In this document: one piece after another, positions 1 to 10,731 of the stretch
How positions within the stretch are numbered: the stretch's first letter is position 1
How the letters are laid out: the number at the start of each line of letters is the position of its first letter
Assembly: GCF_031157375.1 (NCBI RefSeq)
Contig: NZ_JAVIFV010000001.1
Location: forward strand, 1,240,001-1,304,000
DNA length: 64,000 nucleotides
Reading direction: 5' to 3'
Source of the DNA: Sphingosinicella sp. LHD-64
Lineage (GTDB): Bacteria > Pseudomonadota > Alphaproteobacteria > Sphingomonadales > Sphingomonadaceae
Notes under the pieces: model-generated
The model's database searches: none
What the model was told of the DNA's origin: nothing
What the model saw: the letters and a program-made list of their open reading frames with translations, nothing else
Program-made: the position numbers and the translations under genes

Positions 1-1070
1 GCATCGGTGCCGAACGCGATGCGGACGCCGGCCGGCACGGCGCGGCGGAGCGCCTGGCCGGTGATCGAGATCCGCCATTCGATCTTCTCGCGCACTTCGC
101 CGGTATAGGCATTGGGATTGGCGCGCATCCGCTCGATATAGCCGTTCACGGTCGACAGGGTCGGCACGTAGTAGGCGTTGGTCTGCCGGAACAGCCGCAG
201 GCTCTCGTCGTCGATCAGCGTGCCGTGCTCGATCGAATCCGCGCCGACGCGCAGCGCCAGGTTGATCCCGTCGGCGCCGTGCGCATGGACCGCGACGCGC
301 TTCCCGTAGAGGTGCGCTGTCTCGACGATCGCCCGCGCCTCGTCCTCGAACATCTGGGCGCCGAGCCCGAGGCCGATGCGGCTGTTCACCCCGCCCGTGG
401 TCGCGATCTTGATGACGTCGACGCCGCGGGCGATCTGGCGGCGCACCGCGCGGCGGCAATCGTCGGGGCCATCGCAGGTGCTGCCCGAATGGCGCAGCAC
501 ATCGTGGAACTCCTCGCGCACGCCCAGGGTCGGATCCATATGCCCGGTGGTCGCCGACAGGCTGGTGCCCGCATCGACGATGCGCGGCCCGATCGCCCAG
601 CCGCGGCTGATCGCATCGCGCAGGCCGAGGGTAACCCCGTCGCTGGAGCCGAGATTGCGCACCGTGGTGAAGCCCGCCCGCAGCGTCTTGCGCGCATTCC
701 ATGCGGCCTCGTGCGCGGTCAGTGCGACATTGTCCGTGACCGCGGCGAGCGTGCCCTCCACGCCCGCCCGGTCCGAATCGAGATGGACATGGCTGTCGAT
801 GAGGCCGGGCAGCACGAAGCGATCGGAGAGATCAATCAGCCGCGCCCCTTCCGGCGCCGGCACGAACCCGTCCTGCACGGACTCGATCCGGTCGCCCCGC
901 ACGACGATGCTCACGTTGCGGCGCGGCGCACGGCCGGGCCGGTCGAGCAACGTCCCCGCATGGATCACCACCACATCTGCGGCAGGAGCCGAAGCCGGTT
1001 GCTGCGCGGAAACCGCCGCGGCGCCGGAGAGAATCAGGGCGACAAATGGCAACACGGCAGCCAGGCGCAT
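1..1070 (-). CDS. Secreted metal-dependent amidohydrolase (3' end outside window)
   Basis: This is an amidohydrolase-superfamily enzyme with a cleavable signal peptide (about residues 1-22, ending near VSAQ), so it should act in the periplasm. After the short beta strands typical of the family comes the metal-binding H-V-H pair (H94 and H96, in a segment reading LIDSHVH), then a KIATTGG lysine segment, a second pair in VAVHAHG and the IEHG motif. The start at 1070 has a strong ribosome binding site (AGGGGG) about 8 bases upstream. The gene is cut by the window edge just after a GTDA motif, which normally carries the last metal ligand. The family hydrolyses N-acyl amino acids, dipeptides or cyclic amides; the substrate cannot be read here. 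It is divergent from a TonB-dependent receptor, which fits a role in using an imported compound. Confidence 0.9.
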   Translation of the reverse strand, partial: MRLAAVLPFVALILSGAAAVSAQQPASAPAADVVVIHAGTLLDRPGRAPRRNVSIVVRGDRIESVQDGFVPAPEGARLIDLSDRFVLPGLIDSHVHLDSDRAGVEGTLAAVTDNVALTAHEAAWNARKTLRAGFTTVRNLGSSDGVTLGLRDAISRGWAIGPRIVDAGTSLSATTGHMDPTLGVREEFHDVLRHSGSTCDGPDDCRRAVRRQIARGVDVIKIATTGGVNSRIGLGLGAQMFEDEARAIVETAHLYGKRVAVHAHGADGINLALRVGADSIEHGTLIDDESLRLFRQTNAYYVPTLSTVNGYIERMRANPNAYTGEVREKIEWRISITGQALRRAVPAGVRIAFGTD

Positions 1071-1273
1071 GATTTCGAACCCCCTTTTTCCTGTATTGTC
1101 GCGACGATAGCCGATCCGGCCCCGCCGCCAACCCCTTACCGGCAAAACCGCAGTTGTGGCTGGCCCGCAACATGGCTGTCACATTCGCTTGAGCTTACGT
1201 AGCGGCAACCTGTTCGCCCGTCCCGCCCTCCTGTATTTTGCGCAGCATAAACATAAACCCAGGGAGGGACCGA

Positions 1274-3670
1274 ATGCTTGACCGTGCAACCTTGCGCGCG
1301 TGCGCGATGCTTGCCGCCACGTCGCTGATCGCCATTGGCGCCGCAACACCAGCGGCGGCGCAGGAGACGGCGCAACCCGTCGACGAAGAAGGCACGATCG
1401 TCGTCACCGCCACCTTGCGCGAGACCTCGCTGCTCGACGTGCCGTTCTCGATCAATGCGCAGACGGAGGAGGACATCCGGCGCGCCAATGCGAACACGAT
1501 CGAGGATCTCTCGCGCAACGTCGCCGGCCTCACCGTGCAGAATCTCGGGCCGGGCCAGAGCCAGGTTTCCGTCCGCGGCGTGTCCGCCGGCCAGGTCGTG
1601 CGCGACCAGCCAGGCGTGAAGGAGCAGGTCGGCGTCTATCTCGACGATTCGGTGATCTCGCTCTCGCTGTTCACCCCGGACCTCGATCTGTTCGACCTCA
1701 ACCGCGTCGAGACGCTGCGCGGGCCGCAGGGCACCCTGTTCGGCGCCGGCTCGGTCGGCGGCACCCTGCGCTACATCACCAACCAGCCGGTGCTCGGCGC
1801 CTTCGAAGGCGTGGTCGAGGCCAATCTCAACACGGTCGCCGAGGACGACTGGGGCGGCCATCTCAAGGGCGCGATCAACGTGCCGCTCGGCGACACCGCC
1901 GCGATCCGCGCCGTCGGCTACTACACCCAATATGGCGGCTTCGTGGACGCGCTGCGCGAAGACGGCACAATCGACCAGAATGTCAATGACGGCCACCGCG
2001 TCGGCGGCCGCATCTCGCTGCGCTGGGAACCCAGCGACGGCATCGTGATCACGCCGCGTGTCCTCTACCAGGAAATCCGCGCCGACGGCTTCAACCGGCA
2101 AGAGGTCTACAACCTCTACGCCAATCCCTTCACCACCACCCGCCCGCCCGTCGTCTTCGACGAGCGGGAGCAGTTCCTGCTGCTCGACGAGAGCTTCGCC
2201 GACGACACGCTGCTCGCCGACCTCAATGCCAGCATCGACTTCGGTGCCGTGACGCTCACTTCGGTCACCACTTATATCAATCGCGATATCGTCGTCAGCC
2301 GCGACGCCAGCGCACTGAGCGGCAGCGTCTCGGTCGACCTCGGCTTCCCGACCGCCGCGGTGCTGCTGCCGTCGAACCTGGTCGACACCACCGATCTCGA
2401 GACCTGGTCGCAGGAGGTCCGTCTGGGCTCTAGCCGCAGCGGTCCGTTCCAGTGGCTGGTCGGCGCCTTCTATTCCAAGGTCGACCGCTTCTATCGCCAG
2501 CGCCTGCCGACCCCCGGCTATGACGCGTTCACCGATGCCACCTTGGGCGCCGGCACCTCGGCGGCCGTGGCGAACGGATTCCCGGCCGATTCGCCCTACA
2601 ATTCGGATCTGCCCTACGACATCCGCCAGTTCGCGGTGTTCGGCGAGGCGAGCCTCGACATCACGGAGCGCTTCACCGTCACGGCCGGCGGCCGCTACTA
2701 CGACTTCAAGGAGGAGCGCAGCTTCATTTCCGGCGGCCTCTTCGCCAATGGCGACAACCGCACCGACGAGACCTCGTCGAACGGCTTCAGCCCGCGCGTG
2801 ATCGCCCAGTACGAGGTCGACAACAACATCTTCCTGAATGCCCAGGCATCCAAGGGCTTCCGTCTCGGCGGTGTCAACGATCCGCTGAACCTGCCATTGT
2901 GCACGCCCGAAGACGAAGCGATCTTCGGTGGCTTCCAGGATTATGACGACGAGACGCTGTGGAACTATGAGGTCGGCCTTCGCGGCCAGCGTCGCGGAAT
3001 CCGCTTCTCCGCCGCGGGATTCTACACCGACATCAGCAATCTCCAGGTCACGCTCGATGCCGGGTCCTGCTCGTCGCGCATCGTGTTCAACGTGCCCAAG
3101 GCCCATACTGCGGGCGTCGAGTTCGAGGTGGGCTTCACCCCGCTGGACGGCCTCGACGTGTCGCTCGCCGGAAGCGTCCTCGACGCGAAGTTCGATTCGA
3201 CCGTCGTGGACGGCACCGGCACCGTGATCGGCGGCATCCGCGACGGCAACCGCCTGCCGTCGGTGCCGAACTTCCAGATCGCGGCGAGCGTCAACTACAG
3301 CTTCCCGGTCAATGATCGCGCGGAAGGCTTCTTCGGCTTCACCTTCCAGCATGTCGGCACGCGCTACACCCAGCCGAGCGACCAGGAGAACAATCCGCGC
3401 GCCTTCGTCTCCGGCCTGCCGTTCGGCGGCGCGACCGGCAACGAAGCGACGGTGGTGAACCTCCAGCTGCCCAGCTATCAGCTGGTCAACCTCACCGCCG
3501 GCATCGATTGGGACAACGGCCTGGGCGTCAGTGTCTACGTCAACAATCTGCTCGACGAGAATACCTTGCTGTCGTTCGACCGCGAGCGTGGCGGGCGGGC
3601 CCGGCTCGGCTTCAACATCGGGCAGCCGCGCACGATCGGCATCACTGTGCGCAAGACGTTCGGGTCGTAG
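1274..3670 (+). CDS. TonB-dependent outer membrane receptor
   Basis: This 798-residue protein has a signal peptide (about residues 1-26, ending AAAQ). A plug domain follows, with the TonB-box-like TIVVTA stretch and the RVETLRGPQGTLFGAGSVGG segment, and then a long beta barrel ending in an aromatic-rich C terminus (RKTFGS). It should import a scarce substrate across the outer membrane with energy from TonB-ExbBD. The start at 1274 is chosen over an in-frame ATG at 1238 because AGGGAGGG lies 6 bases upstream and the signal peptide begins there. Neighbouring secreted hydrolases and an oxidoreductase suggest a peptide or amino-acid derivative as substrate, but this is inference. A stable hairpin follows the stop codon. 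Confidence 0.95.
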   Translation: MLDRATLRACAMLAATSLIAIGAATPAAAQETAQPVDEEGTIVVTATLRETSLLDVPFSINAQTEEDIRRANANTIEDLSRNVAGLTVQNLGPGQSQVSVRGVSAGQVVRDQPGVKEQVGVYLDDSVISLSLFTPDLDLFDLNRVETLRGPQGTLFGAGSVGGTLRYITNQPVLGAFEGVVEANLNTVAEDDWGGHLKGAINVPLGDTAAIRAVGYYTQYGGFVDALREDGTIDQNVNDGHRVGGRISLRWEPSDGIVITPRVLYQEIRADGFNRQEVYNLYANPFTTTRPPVVFDEREQFLLLDESFADDTLLADLNASIDFGAVTLTSVTTYINRDIVVSRDASALSGSVSVDLGFPTAAVLLPSNLVDTTDLETWSQEVRLGSSRSGPFQWLVGAFYSKVDRFYRQRLPTPGYDAFTDATLGAGTSAAVANGFPADSPYNSDLPYDIRQFAVFGEASLDITERFTVTAGGRYYDFKEERSFISGGLFANGDNRTDETSSNGFSPRVIAQYEVDNNIFLNAQASKGFRLGGVNDPLNLPLCTPEDEAIFGGFQDYDDETLWNYEVGLRGQRRGIRFSAAGFYTDISNLQVTLDAGSCSSRIVFNVPKAHTAGVEFEVGFTPLDGLDVSLAGSVLDAKFDSTVVDGTGTVIGGIRDGNRLPSVPNFQIAASVNYSFPVNDRAEGFFGFTFQHVGTRYTQPSDQENNPRAFVSGLPFGGATGNEATVVNLQLPSYQLVNLTAGIDWDNGLGVSVYVNNLLDENTLLSFDRERGGRARLGFNIGQPRTIGITVRKTFGS

Positions 3671-3717
3671 ATCCCGCTTCCCTCCTCCCCGCTGGACTCG
3701 GCGGGGAGGATCGGGAT
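3671..3717 (+). terminator. Strong intergenic hairpin after the TonB receptor gene
   Basis: A perfect 10-base stem (683-692 with 701-710 of the 3600s, that is 3683-3692 and 3701-3710) with an 8-base loop sits inside a second 6-base pair (3671-3676 with 3712-3717). No T run follows, so it is not a classic intrinsic terminator. It may stabilise the receptor mRNA 3' end or lower expression of the oxidoreductase gene that starts 9 bases later. Confidence 0.55.
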
Positions 3718-3726
3718 GATGTCCGC

Positions 3727-4974
3727 ATGTCCGGACTGACGCGCCGCTTCCTGCTCACCGCCAGCGCCGCCGCGGCCGGGTCGGCCGTGCTGCCGAAATC
3801 GCTCCGCGCACAATCCCGGCGCCGGCCCGACATCGTCGTGGTCGGCGCCGGCGTGTTCGGCGCCTGGACGGCGAAGCGGCTGCAGGAGGGGGGACGCAGC
3901 GTGCTGCTGCTCGACGCCTGGGGACCGGCCCATGCCCGTGCCTCATCGGGTGGAGAATCCCGCATGACGCGCGGTGCCTATGGCGCCGACGAGGTCTATA
4001 CGCGGATGGCGACCGACTCCCTGTCCGACTGGCAGGCGCTGTCGGACCGCGCCGGCCTCCCGCTCTTCCATCGCACCGGCGTGCTGTTCTTCTTTCCGCG
4101 GGTGGAGCCGTTCCTCGAGCAGACGATGGCGGTGCATCGGCGGATCGGCCTGCCGACCGAATTGCTCGACGCCGCGGCGCTCCGCCGACGCTTCCCGCAG
4201 ATCGACTTCGCCGGCATCGAGGCCGGTTTGTTCGAGCCCGGCTTCGGCGCGCTGATGGCCCGCCGCGCGGTGCAGACCCTGGTCGCCGGTTTCGTCCGTG
4301 CCGGCGGCGGCTACCGGCAGGCCGCGGTCGCGCCGCCCCGGTCGGACGCCGACACCCTGGCGGCGATCCGCACCGTGGACGGCGCCACCGTTGCGGCCGA
4401 GCGCTTCGTCTTTGCCTGCGGGCCGTGGCTCGGGCGCGTCTTCCCGGATCTGCTCGCCGCGCGTATCTTCCCGACGCGGCAGGAGGTCTTCTTCTTCGCG
4501 CCCCCACCCGGCGACCGGCGCTTCGCGCCCGACCGGTTCCCCGGCTGGGCCGATTTCAACGGCGGCGACATCTATTACGGTTTCCCCGATCTCGAGGCGC
4601 GTGGCTTCAAGATCGCCCATGACGCGCACGGCCCGCGGATGGACCCGGACACCGGAGACCGGACGCCGTCCGCGGCAGCCCTCGCCGACGTCCGCGCCTT
4701 CATGGCCCGCCGCTTTCCTGCCCTCGCCGACCGCCCGTTAAGCGAGGCGCGGGTCTGCCAGTATGAGAACAGCTCGAACGGCGACCTGCTGATCGACCGT
4801 CATCCGCGCTGGCGCAACGTCGTCCTCGTCGGCGCCGGCTCGGGTCACGGCTTCAAGCACGGTCCGGCCGTCGGCCGCTATGCCGCCGACCTCGTCCTCG
4901 GCCGGCTGGCGACGCCCGAACCCCGCTTCTCGCTGGCAACCAAGGCCGAAACCGAGAATCGCGCCGTTCACTAG
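3727..4974 (+). CDS. FAD-dependent oxidoreductase of the DAO/sarcosine oxidase family, Tat-exported
   Basis: The 415-residue product begins with a twin-arginine type leader (LTRRFLLTASAAAAG). A Rossmann dinucleotide motif VGAGVFG follows near residue 38, and the C terminus has the VGAGSGHGFKHGP segment typical of the DAO family (monomeric sarcosine oxidase, N-methyltryptophan oxidase and relatives). These enzymes bind FAD and oxidise the C-N bond of secondary or primary amines, giving an imine and hydrogen peroxide. The start at 3727 is the only one that begins directly with the Tat leader. The stop overlaps the convergent serine hydrolase stop by 4 bases. The substrate is unknown; an N-methyl or D-amino acid released by the nearby hydrolases is possible. 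Confidence 0.88.
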   Translation: MSGLTRRFLLTASAAAAGSAVLPKSLRAQSRRRPDIVVVGAGVFGAWTAKRLQEGGRSVLLLDAWGPAHARASSGGESRMTRGAYGADEVYTRMATDSLSDWQALSDRAGLPLFHRTGVLFFFPRVEPFLEQTMAVHRRIGLPTELLDAAALRRRFPQIDFAGIEAGLFEPGFGALMARRAVQTLVAGFVRAGGGYRQAAVAPPRSDADTLAAIRTVDGATVAAERFVFACGPWLGRVFPDLLAARIFPTRQEVFFFAPPPGDRRFAPDRFPGWADFNGGDIYYGFPDLEARGFKIAHDAHGPRMDPDTGDRTPSAAALADVRAFMARRFPALADRPLSEARVCQYENSSNGDLLIDRHPRWRNVVLVGAGSGHGFKHGPAVGRYAADLVLGRLATPEPRFSLATKAETENRAVH

Positions 4975-6071
4975 CGGACGAACACGTCGCCGATCCGCTG
5001 GGCGAAGACGTCGAGATCCGCGCGGTTCGTGTTGGCGAGGAGCACCACCGTCGCGTCGCGATCGAGTAGCCGGTAGAGGACCGCGTTCGCCCCCATCACG
5101 CTGCCCGGACGCTTGGCGACACGGTGCGGACGGCCGCCGCGGGTGATCGTGTAGGACCAGAGGCCGTAGCCATAATCGTCCAGGCCCGGCATCAGCATCC
5201 GGGCCAGCATGTCGCGCCCGATCAGACGCCCGCCATAGAGCGCATCGGCGAAATCCGCGAGGTCCGCGGCGGTCGAATACATGCCGCCCGCGGCATCCCA
5301 ATTCTCGAAATAGACCGGCATGTCCGGAACGAGCCGGCGCGTGTCGTCGCGGAAGAAATAGGTCGGCGCCAGGCGCGGGACGATCCGGTCCCAGTGCGAC
5401 ATGCCGGTCCCGTCGAGCCCGAGCGGACGCAGGATGCGCTCGGCCAGCACCGCCTCGAACGGCCTGTCGGCAATCCGCTCGATGATCCGGCCGAGCACGA
5501 TATAGTCCGCATTGTTGTAGTCGAACGCCGTCCCCGGGGCGCGCGCCAGCGGCCCGCTGCAGCAACGCTGCAGCATAGCGGCAGGCGAAAGCGGCCGCTG
5601 ATACTGCTCGATTCCGTTCGCGAACCCTTCTTGATAGCTCGATATTCGGTCATATTGGACAAGGCCCGACGTGTGGTTGAGCAGGTGATGGACGGTGACC
5701 CGGTCGGCGCCCTGGCCGGGATAGTCGGGAAGGTAGGTACGGATCGGCGCGTCGAGGCGAAGCCGCCCGTCCTCGACCAGCTGGAGCGCTAGGACCGCGG
5801 TAAACAGCTTGGTGATCGACGCGATCCTGAAGCGGGTGTCGGCGGCGGCCGGGATGTCGAAGGCGCGATCGGCGAGCCCGAAGCTGCGGGCATAGAGGGT
5901 GCGGCCCCGGGCGCGCAGCAGGATCGTGCCGCTGAACTCATGCTCGCCGGCAAAGGAGTCGATGACCTGCGCAAGCGAGGGCGTTGCCTGGGCCCGACCG
6001 GGCGAGGGCAGCAGGACGAGGAGCATGAGCGCGGCGGCGGCCAGCTTGGCACGGGCGAGTCTGTGCAACAT
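4971..6071 (-). CDS. Class C beta-lactamase-like serine hydrolase
   Basis: The 366-residue protein has a signal peptide (residues 1-28, ending GRAQA) and the penicillin-binding/AmpC-like fold: the catalytic SITK tetrad (S85 and K88), a Tyr-Asn motif in DYNNADY, and a late KRPGSVMG segment in place of the KTG triad. Family members include esterases, D-aminopeptidases and peptidases, so resistance to beta-lactams is not implied. The ATG at 6071 is preferred; an in-frame TTG at 6080 adds three residues. The start lies 14 bases from the divergent XRE-cupin gene and shares a promoter/operator region with it, so the regulator very probably controls this gene. Confidence 0.88.
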   Translation of the reverse strand: MLHRLARAKLAAAALMLLVLLPSPGRAQATPSLAQVIDSFAGEHEFSGTILLRARGRTLYARSFGLADRAFDIPAAADTRFRIASITKLFTAVLALQLVEDGRLRLDAPIRTYLPDYPGQGADRVTVHHLLNHTSGLVQYDRISSYQEGFANGIEQYQRPLSPAAMLQRCCSGPLARAPGTAFDYNNADYIVLGRIIERIADRPFEAVLAERILRPLGLDGTGMSHWDRIVPRLAPTYFFRDDTRRLVPDMPVYFENWDAAGGMYSTAADLADFADALYGGRLIGRDMLARMLMPGLDDYGYGLWSYTITRGGRPHRVAKRPGSVMGANAVLYRLLDRDATVVLLANTNRADLDVFAQRIGDVFVR

Positions 6072-6109
6072 AATGCGCAATCGATATGAGCAGTATATTG
6101 CACAGTCAA
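6046..6109. promoter_or_regulatory. Overlapping divergent promoters with an operator-like inverted repeat
   Basis: An imperfect 12-base inverted repeat pairs CTGTGCAACATA (6061-6072) with TATATTGCACAG (6094-6105), 11 of 12 matching. A third half site TGCGCAA lies at 6074-6080, in the same orientation as and 12 bases from TGTGCAA at 6062. For the regulator gene I read -35 TTGGCA (6046-6051) and -10 CATAAT (6069-6074), 17 apart. For the hydrolase gene on the other strand I read -35 TTGACT (6104-6109) and -10 TATCGA (6081-6086), also 17 apart. Both transcripts would start within a few bases of the start codons. Confidence 0.6.
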
Positions 6110-6651
6110 GCGCGCCCCGAGGTGCTGGCGCATGTCGCCGAAAATGTCCGCGCCCGACGCCAGGCGCGGGGTCTCAGCCAGGCCGGGCTCTCCGAACTGT
6201 CCGGCATCAGCCGCCGGATGGTCATCGCGATCGAGACCGACGAGGCCAATGTCAGCCTGTCGACGCTCGATCGCCTCGCCGCGGCCCTGGGCTGCAGCCT
6301 TTCGGAGCTGGTCCGTCCGCCCGACGCGCCCGACAACCGCCGCATCGACAGCATCGCCTGGCGCGGCGCCGATCCGGAGAGCAAGGGCGTGCTGCTCGGC
6401 ACGGCCCCGGCAACGCGCGAGGCGGAGCTCTGGCTCTGGTCGCTGGCGGAGGGCGAACGCTATCCGTCCGAGGCGGACTCCGAGAACTGGCACGAGATGC
6501 TGCTGGTGATCGAAGGCGTCCTCGTCGTCGAGGCCGCCGACGGCCGGCACGAAATCGGCGCCGGCGACTTCCTGATCTTCAGCAGCGCACAGCCCTATGT
6601 CTTCGCCAACGGCGGCGGCGGCACGGTGCGCTTCGTGCGCAACGTGATCCT

Positions 6652-6655
<4 letters not shown>
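6086..6655 (+). CDS. XRE-family transcriptional regulator with C-terminal cupin domain
   Basis: Residues 17-70 form an XRE helix-turn-helix (ARRQARGLSQAGLSELSGIS, then an RMVIAIE recognition region), and residues 100-185 form a small beta-barrel cupin (HEMLLVIEGVLVVEA and GAGDFLIFSS). The cupin usually senses a small ligand. The gene is divergent from the serine hydrolase with a palindromic site between them, the usual layout of a local regulator that also controls itself. The stop overlaps the convergent peptidase stop by 4 bases. The ligand cannot be inferred, but amino-acid-like compounds are common for this class. Confidence 0.9.
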
Positions 6656-8328
<1,673 letters not shown>

Positions 8329-8397
8329 GCGCACCTCCTTCACCCGGCGGCGCTCATCGGCCGCTTTGGCGGTCGGCGCAAGCCGGATGGCGGAAAA

Positions 8398-8425
8398 TTG
8401 ACAGCCGATCATCGGCTGTTAGACC
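8398..8425 (+). promoter_or_regulatory. Promoter with a perfect palindromic operator, upstream of the S9 peptidase gene
   Basis: A perfect inverted repeat with 9-base arms and one central base (ACAGCCGAT-C-ATCGGCTGT, 8401-8419) fills the spacer between a consensus -35 TTGACA (8398-8403) and a -10-like TAGACC (8420-8425). A repressor bound here would block transcription of the peptidase gene that starts at 8461. The regulator is not identifiable from the window. Confidence 0.6.
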
Positions 8426-8460
8426 TCGCATCGCTCTTGCCGAAACGAAGGTGCCGATCC

Positions 8461-10617
8461 ATGCGTCTGCCCGCTGCCCTCCTCGCCATTTCCCTCGCCG
8501 CTTTGGCCATGAACGCGCCGGCCCAGACCGCCGGGCCCGCCCTCACCTATCCCGAGACGACGCGCGGGACCGTGGTCGAGGAGCAGTTCGGCGAGCGGAT
8601 CGCCGATCCCTATCGCTGGCTCGAGAACGATGTGCGCGAAGATGCGCAGGTCCGTGCCTGGGTGACGTCGCAGAACGAGGTCACCAACGCCTATCTCGCC
8701 ACCCTGCCGGGCCGCGACGCCTTCCGCGCGCGGATGACGCAGATGTACGATTACGAGCGGTTCGGCTTGCCCGAGGAAGCCGGCGGCCATTATTTCTACA
8801 CCCGCAACGACGGTCTGCAGAACCAGTCGGTCCTCTATGTCCGCGATGGCCTCAATGGCACGCCGCGGGTGCTGATCGACCCCAATGGCTGGTCGCAGGA
8901 CGGCGCCACCGCGCTCGCCGAATGGTCGCCCTCGGAAGACGGCCGCCACCTCATCTATTCGGTGCAGGACGGCGGCACCGACTGGCGGACCGTGCGCGTG
9001 CTCGATGTCGCGACCGGCCAGCCCACCCAGGACGAGATCCGCTGGGTCAAATTCTCCAACATCGACTGGGCGAAGGACGGCTCCGGCTTCTATTATTCCC
9101 GCTTTCCCGAGCCGGCCCAGGGCGCACAGTTCCAGTCGTTGAACGAGAATCAGGCGGTCTACTTCCACCGTCTCGGCACGCCGCAGAGCGCAGACCGGCT
9201 GATCTACGCCACGCCGGATCATCCCCGCTACAATCACAACGCGCAGGTTTCGGACGACGGCCGCTGGCTGGTGATCTACACGTCGGAAGGCACCGACGCG
9301 CGCTACGACATCACCCTCGTCGACCTCACCGTGCCCAATGCCCGGCCGCAGCCCTACGTCATCGGGCGCGAGCATGACTGGACCTATGTCGGCAATCGCG
9401 GCACCACCTTCTACTGGCGGACGAACAGCGGCGCGGCGCGCCAGCGCATCGTCACTGCCGACATCACCCGTCCGGTCGCCGAGGCCCGCGAGATCGTGCC
9501 GGAGGACGCGGCGACGCTCGATGGCGCCTCGATCATCGGCGACCAGCTCGTCGCCGAATATCTCGTCGACGCGAAGAGCGAGGTTCGGACCTTTGACCTG
9601 AACGGCCGCCGCACCGGCGCCGTCGCCCTGCCCGGCATCGGTACCGCCACGGGCTTCCAGGGCCATGGCAGCAGCACCGAGACCTTCTATGCGTTTGCGA
9701 GCTACAACCGGCCGCCGACCGTCTACCGCTACGACAGCGCGACCGGCCAGAGCAGCGTCTTCGCCCAGACCGAGCTCGCCTTTGATCCGAACAATTACGA
9801 GGTCCGCCAGGTCTTCTTCAATTCGCGCGACGGAACACGGGTGCCGATGTTCCTCGTCCACCGCAGGGATCTCGATCGGGCGCGGCCGCAGCCGACCCTG
9901 CTCTACGGCTATGGCGGCTTCAACGTCTCCTCGACCCCGGCCTTCCAGCCGCGCTGGATGACCTGGGTCGACATGGGCGGCGTGCTCGCGGTCGCCAACA
10001 TCCGCGGCGGCGGCGAATATGGTCAGGCCTGGCACGATGCCGGGCGGCGCGCCAACAAGCAGAACGTGTTCGACGACTTCATCGGCGCGGCCGAATATCT
10101 GATCCGCGAGGGCGTCACCTCGAACCGCAATCTTGCGATCGAGGGCCGCTCGAACGGCGGCCTTCTCGTCGGCGCGGTGGTCAATCAGCGGCCGGACCTG
10201 TTCGCCGCGGCGCTGCCCGGCGTCGGCGTCATGGACATGCTGCGCTTCGACCGGTTCACCGCGGGCCGCTACTGGGTCGACGATTACGGCTATCCGGACC
10301 GCGAGCCGGACTTCCGGATCCTGCGCGCCTATTCGCCCTATCACAACATCCGCGCGGGCGCGCCCTACCCGGCCGTGCTGGTCACGACCGCCGACACGGA
10401 CGACCGCGTCGTGCCGGGGCACAGCTTCAAATATATCGCCGCGCTCCAGGCCGCCGATGCCGGCCCGCAGCCGCACCTCATCCGCATCGAGACGCGCGCC
10501 GGCCACGGCTCCGGCAAGCCGACCGACAAGCAGATCGAGGAATATAGCGACATGTACGCGTTCATCGCCCATTTCACAGGGCTGAACGTGCCGGCAGGCA
10601 GCACCACCGCCCCCTAA
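8461..10617 (+). CDS. Prolyl oligopeptidase, S9A family
   Basis: The 718-residue product has a signal peptide (about 1-22, ending NAPAQT), an N-terminal beta-propeller (residues 60-430) and a C-terminal alpha/beta hydrolase domain. The catalytic serine is in GRSNGG (family consensus GGSNGG), the aspartate in TADTDDRVVPGHS and the histidine in RAGHGSGKP. It should cut short proline-containing peptides after proline in the periplasm. A large in-frame extension reaches back over the neighbouring genes, but the signal peptide and a GAAGG-type ribosome site 8 to 12 bases upstream fix the start at 8461. Its promoter holds a 19-base palindrome. Confidence 0.95.
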   Translation: MRLPAALLAISLAALAMNAPAQTAGPALTYPETTRGTVVEEQFGERIADPYRWLENDVREDAQVRAWVTSQNEVTNAYLATLPGRDAFRARMTQMYDYERFGLPEEAGGHYFYTRNDGLQNQSVLYVRDGLNGTPRVLIDPNGWSQDGATALAEWSPSEDGRHLIYSVQDGGTDWRTVRVLDVATGQPTQDEIRWVKFSNIDWAKDGSGFYYSRFPEPAQGAQFQSLNENQAVYFHRLGTPQSADRLIYATPDHPRYNHNAQVSDDGRWLVIYTSEGTDARYDITLVDLTVPNARPQPYVIGREHDWTYVGNRGTTFYWRTNSGAARQRIVTADITRPVAEAREIVPEDAATLDGASIIGDQLVAEYLVDAKSEVRTFDLNGRRTGAVALPGIGTATGFQGHGSSTETFYAFASYNRPPTVYRYDSATGQSSVFAQTELAFDPNNYEVRQVFFNSRDGTRVPMFLVHRRDLDRARPQPTLLYGYGGFNVSSTPAFQPRWMTWVDMGGVLAVANIRGGGEYGQAWHDAGRRANKQNVFDDFIGAAEYLIREGVTSNRNLAIEGRSNGGLLVGAVVNQRPDLFAAALPGVGVMDMLRFDRFTAGRYWVDDYGYPDREPDFRILRAYSPYHNIRAGAPYPAVLVTTADTDDRVVPGHSFKYIAALQAADAGPQPHLIRIETRAGHGSGKPTDKQIEEYSDMYAFIAHFTGLNVPAGSTTAP

Positions 10618-10731
10618 GCACCCGGCCGGCCAGGGCTATCGGACCGAAGGCGTTTACAAGGCGCTGACTTCCGGTCGGCTTTGATGCTACGGGCGTTGCG
10701 CCGTGAGCGGACAAAGTCGGCATAGACGCGC

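Noticed and set aside
1136-3352. Long open frame antisense to the TonB receptor
   Set aside because: It has no recognisable domain, is rich in Arg/Ala/Glu/Asp as expected from the antisense of high-G+C coding DNA, and lies opposite a clear gene.
4971-6071. Beta-lactam resistance gene
   Set aside because: The SITK fold is shared by many esterases and peptidases and the KTG triad is replaced, so resistance cannot be claimed.
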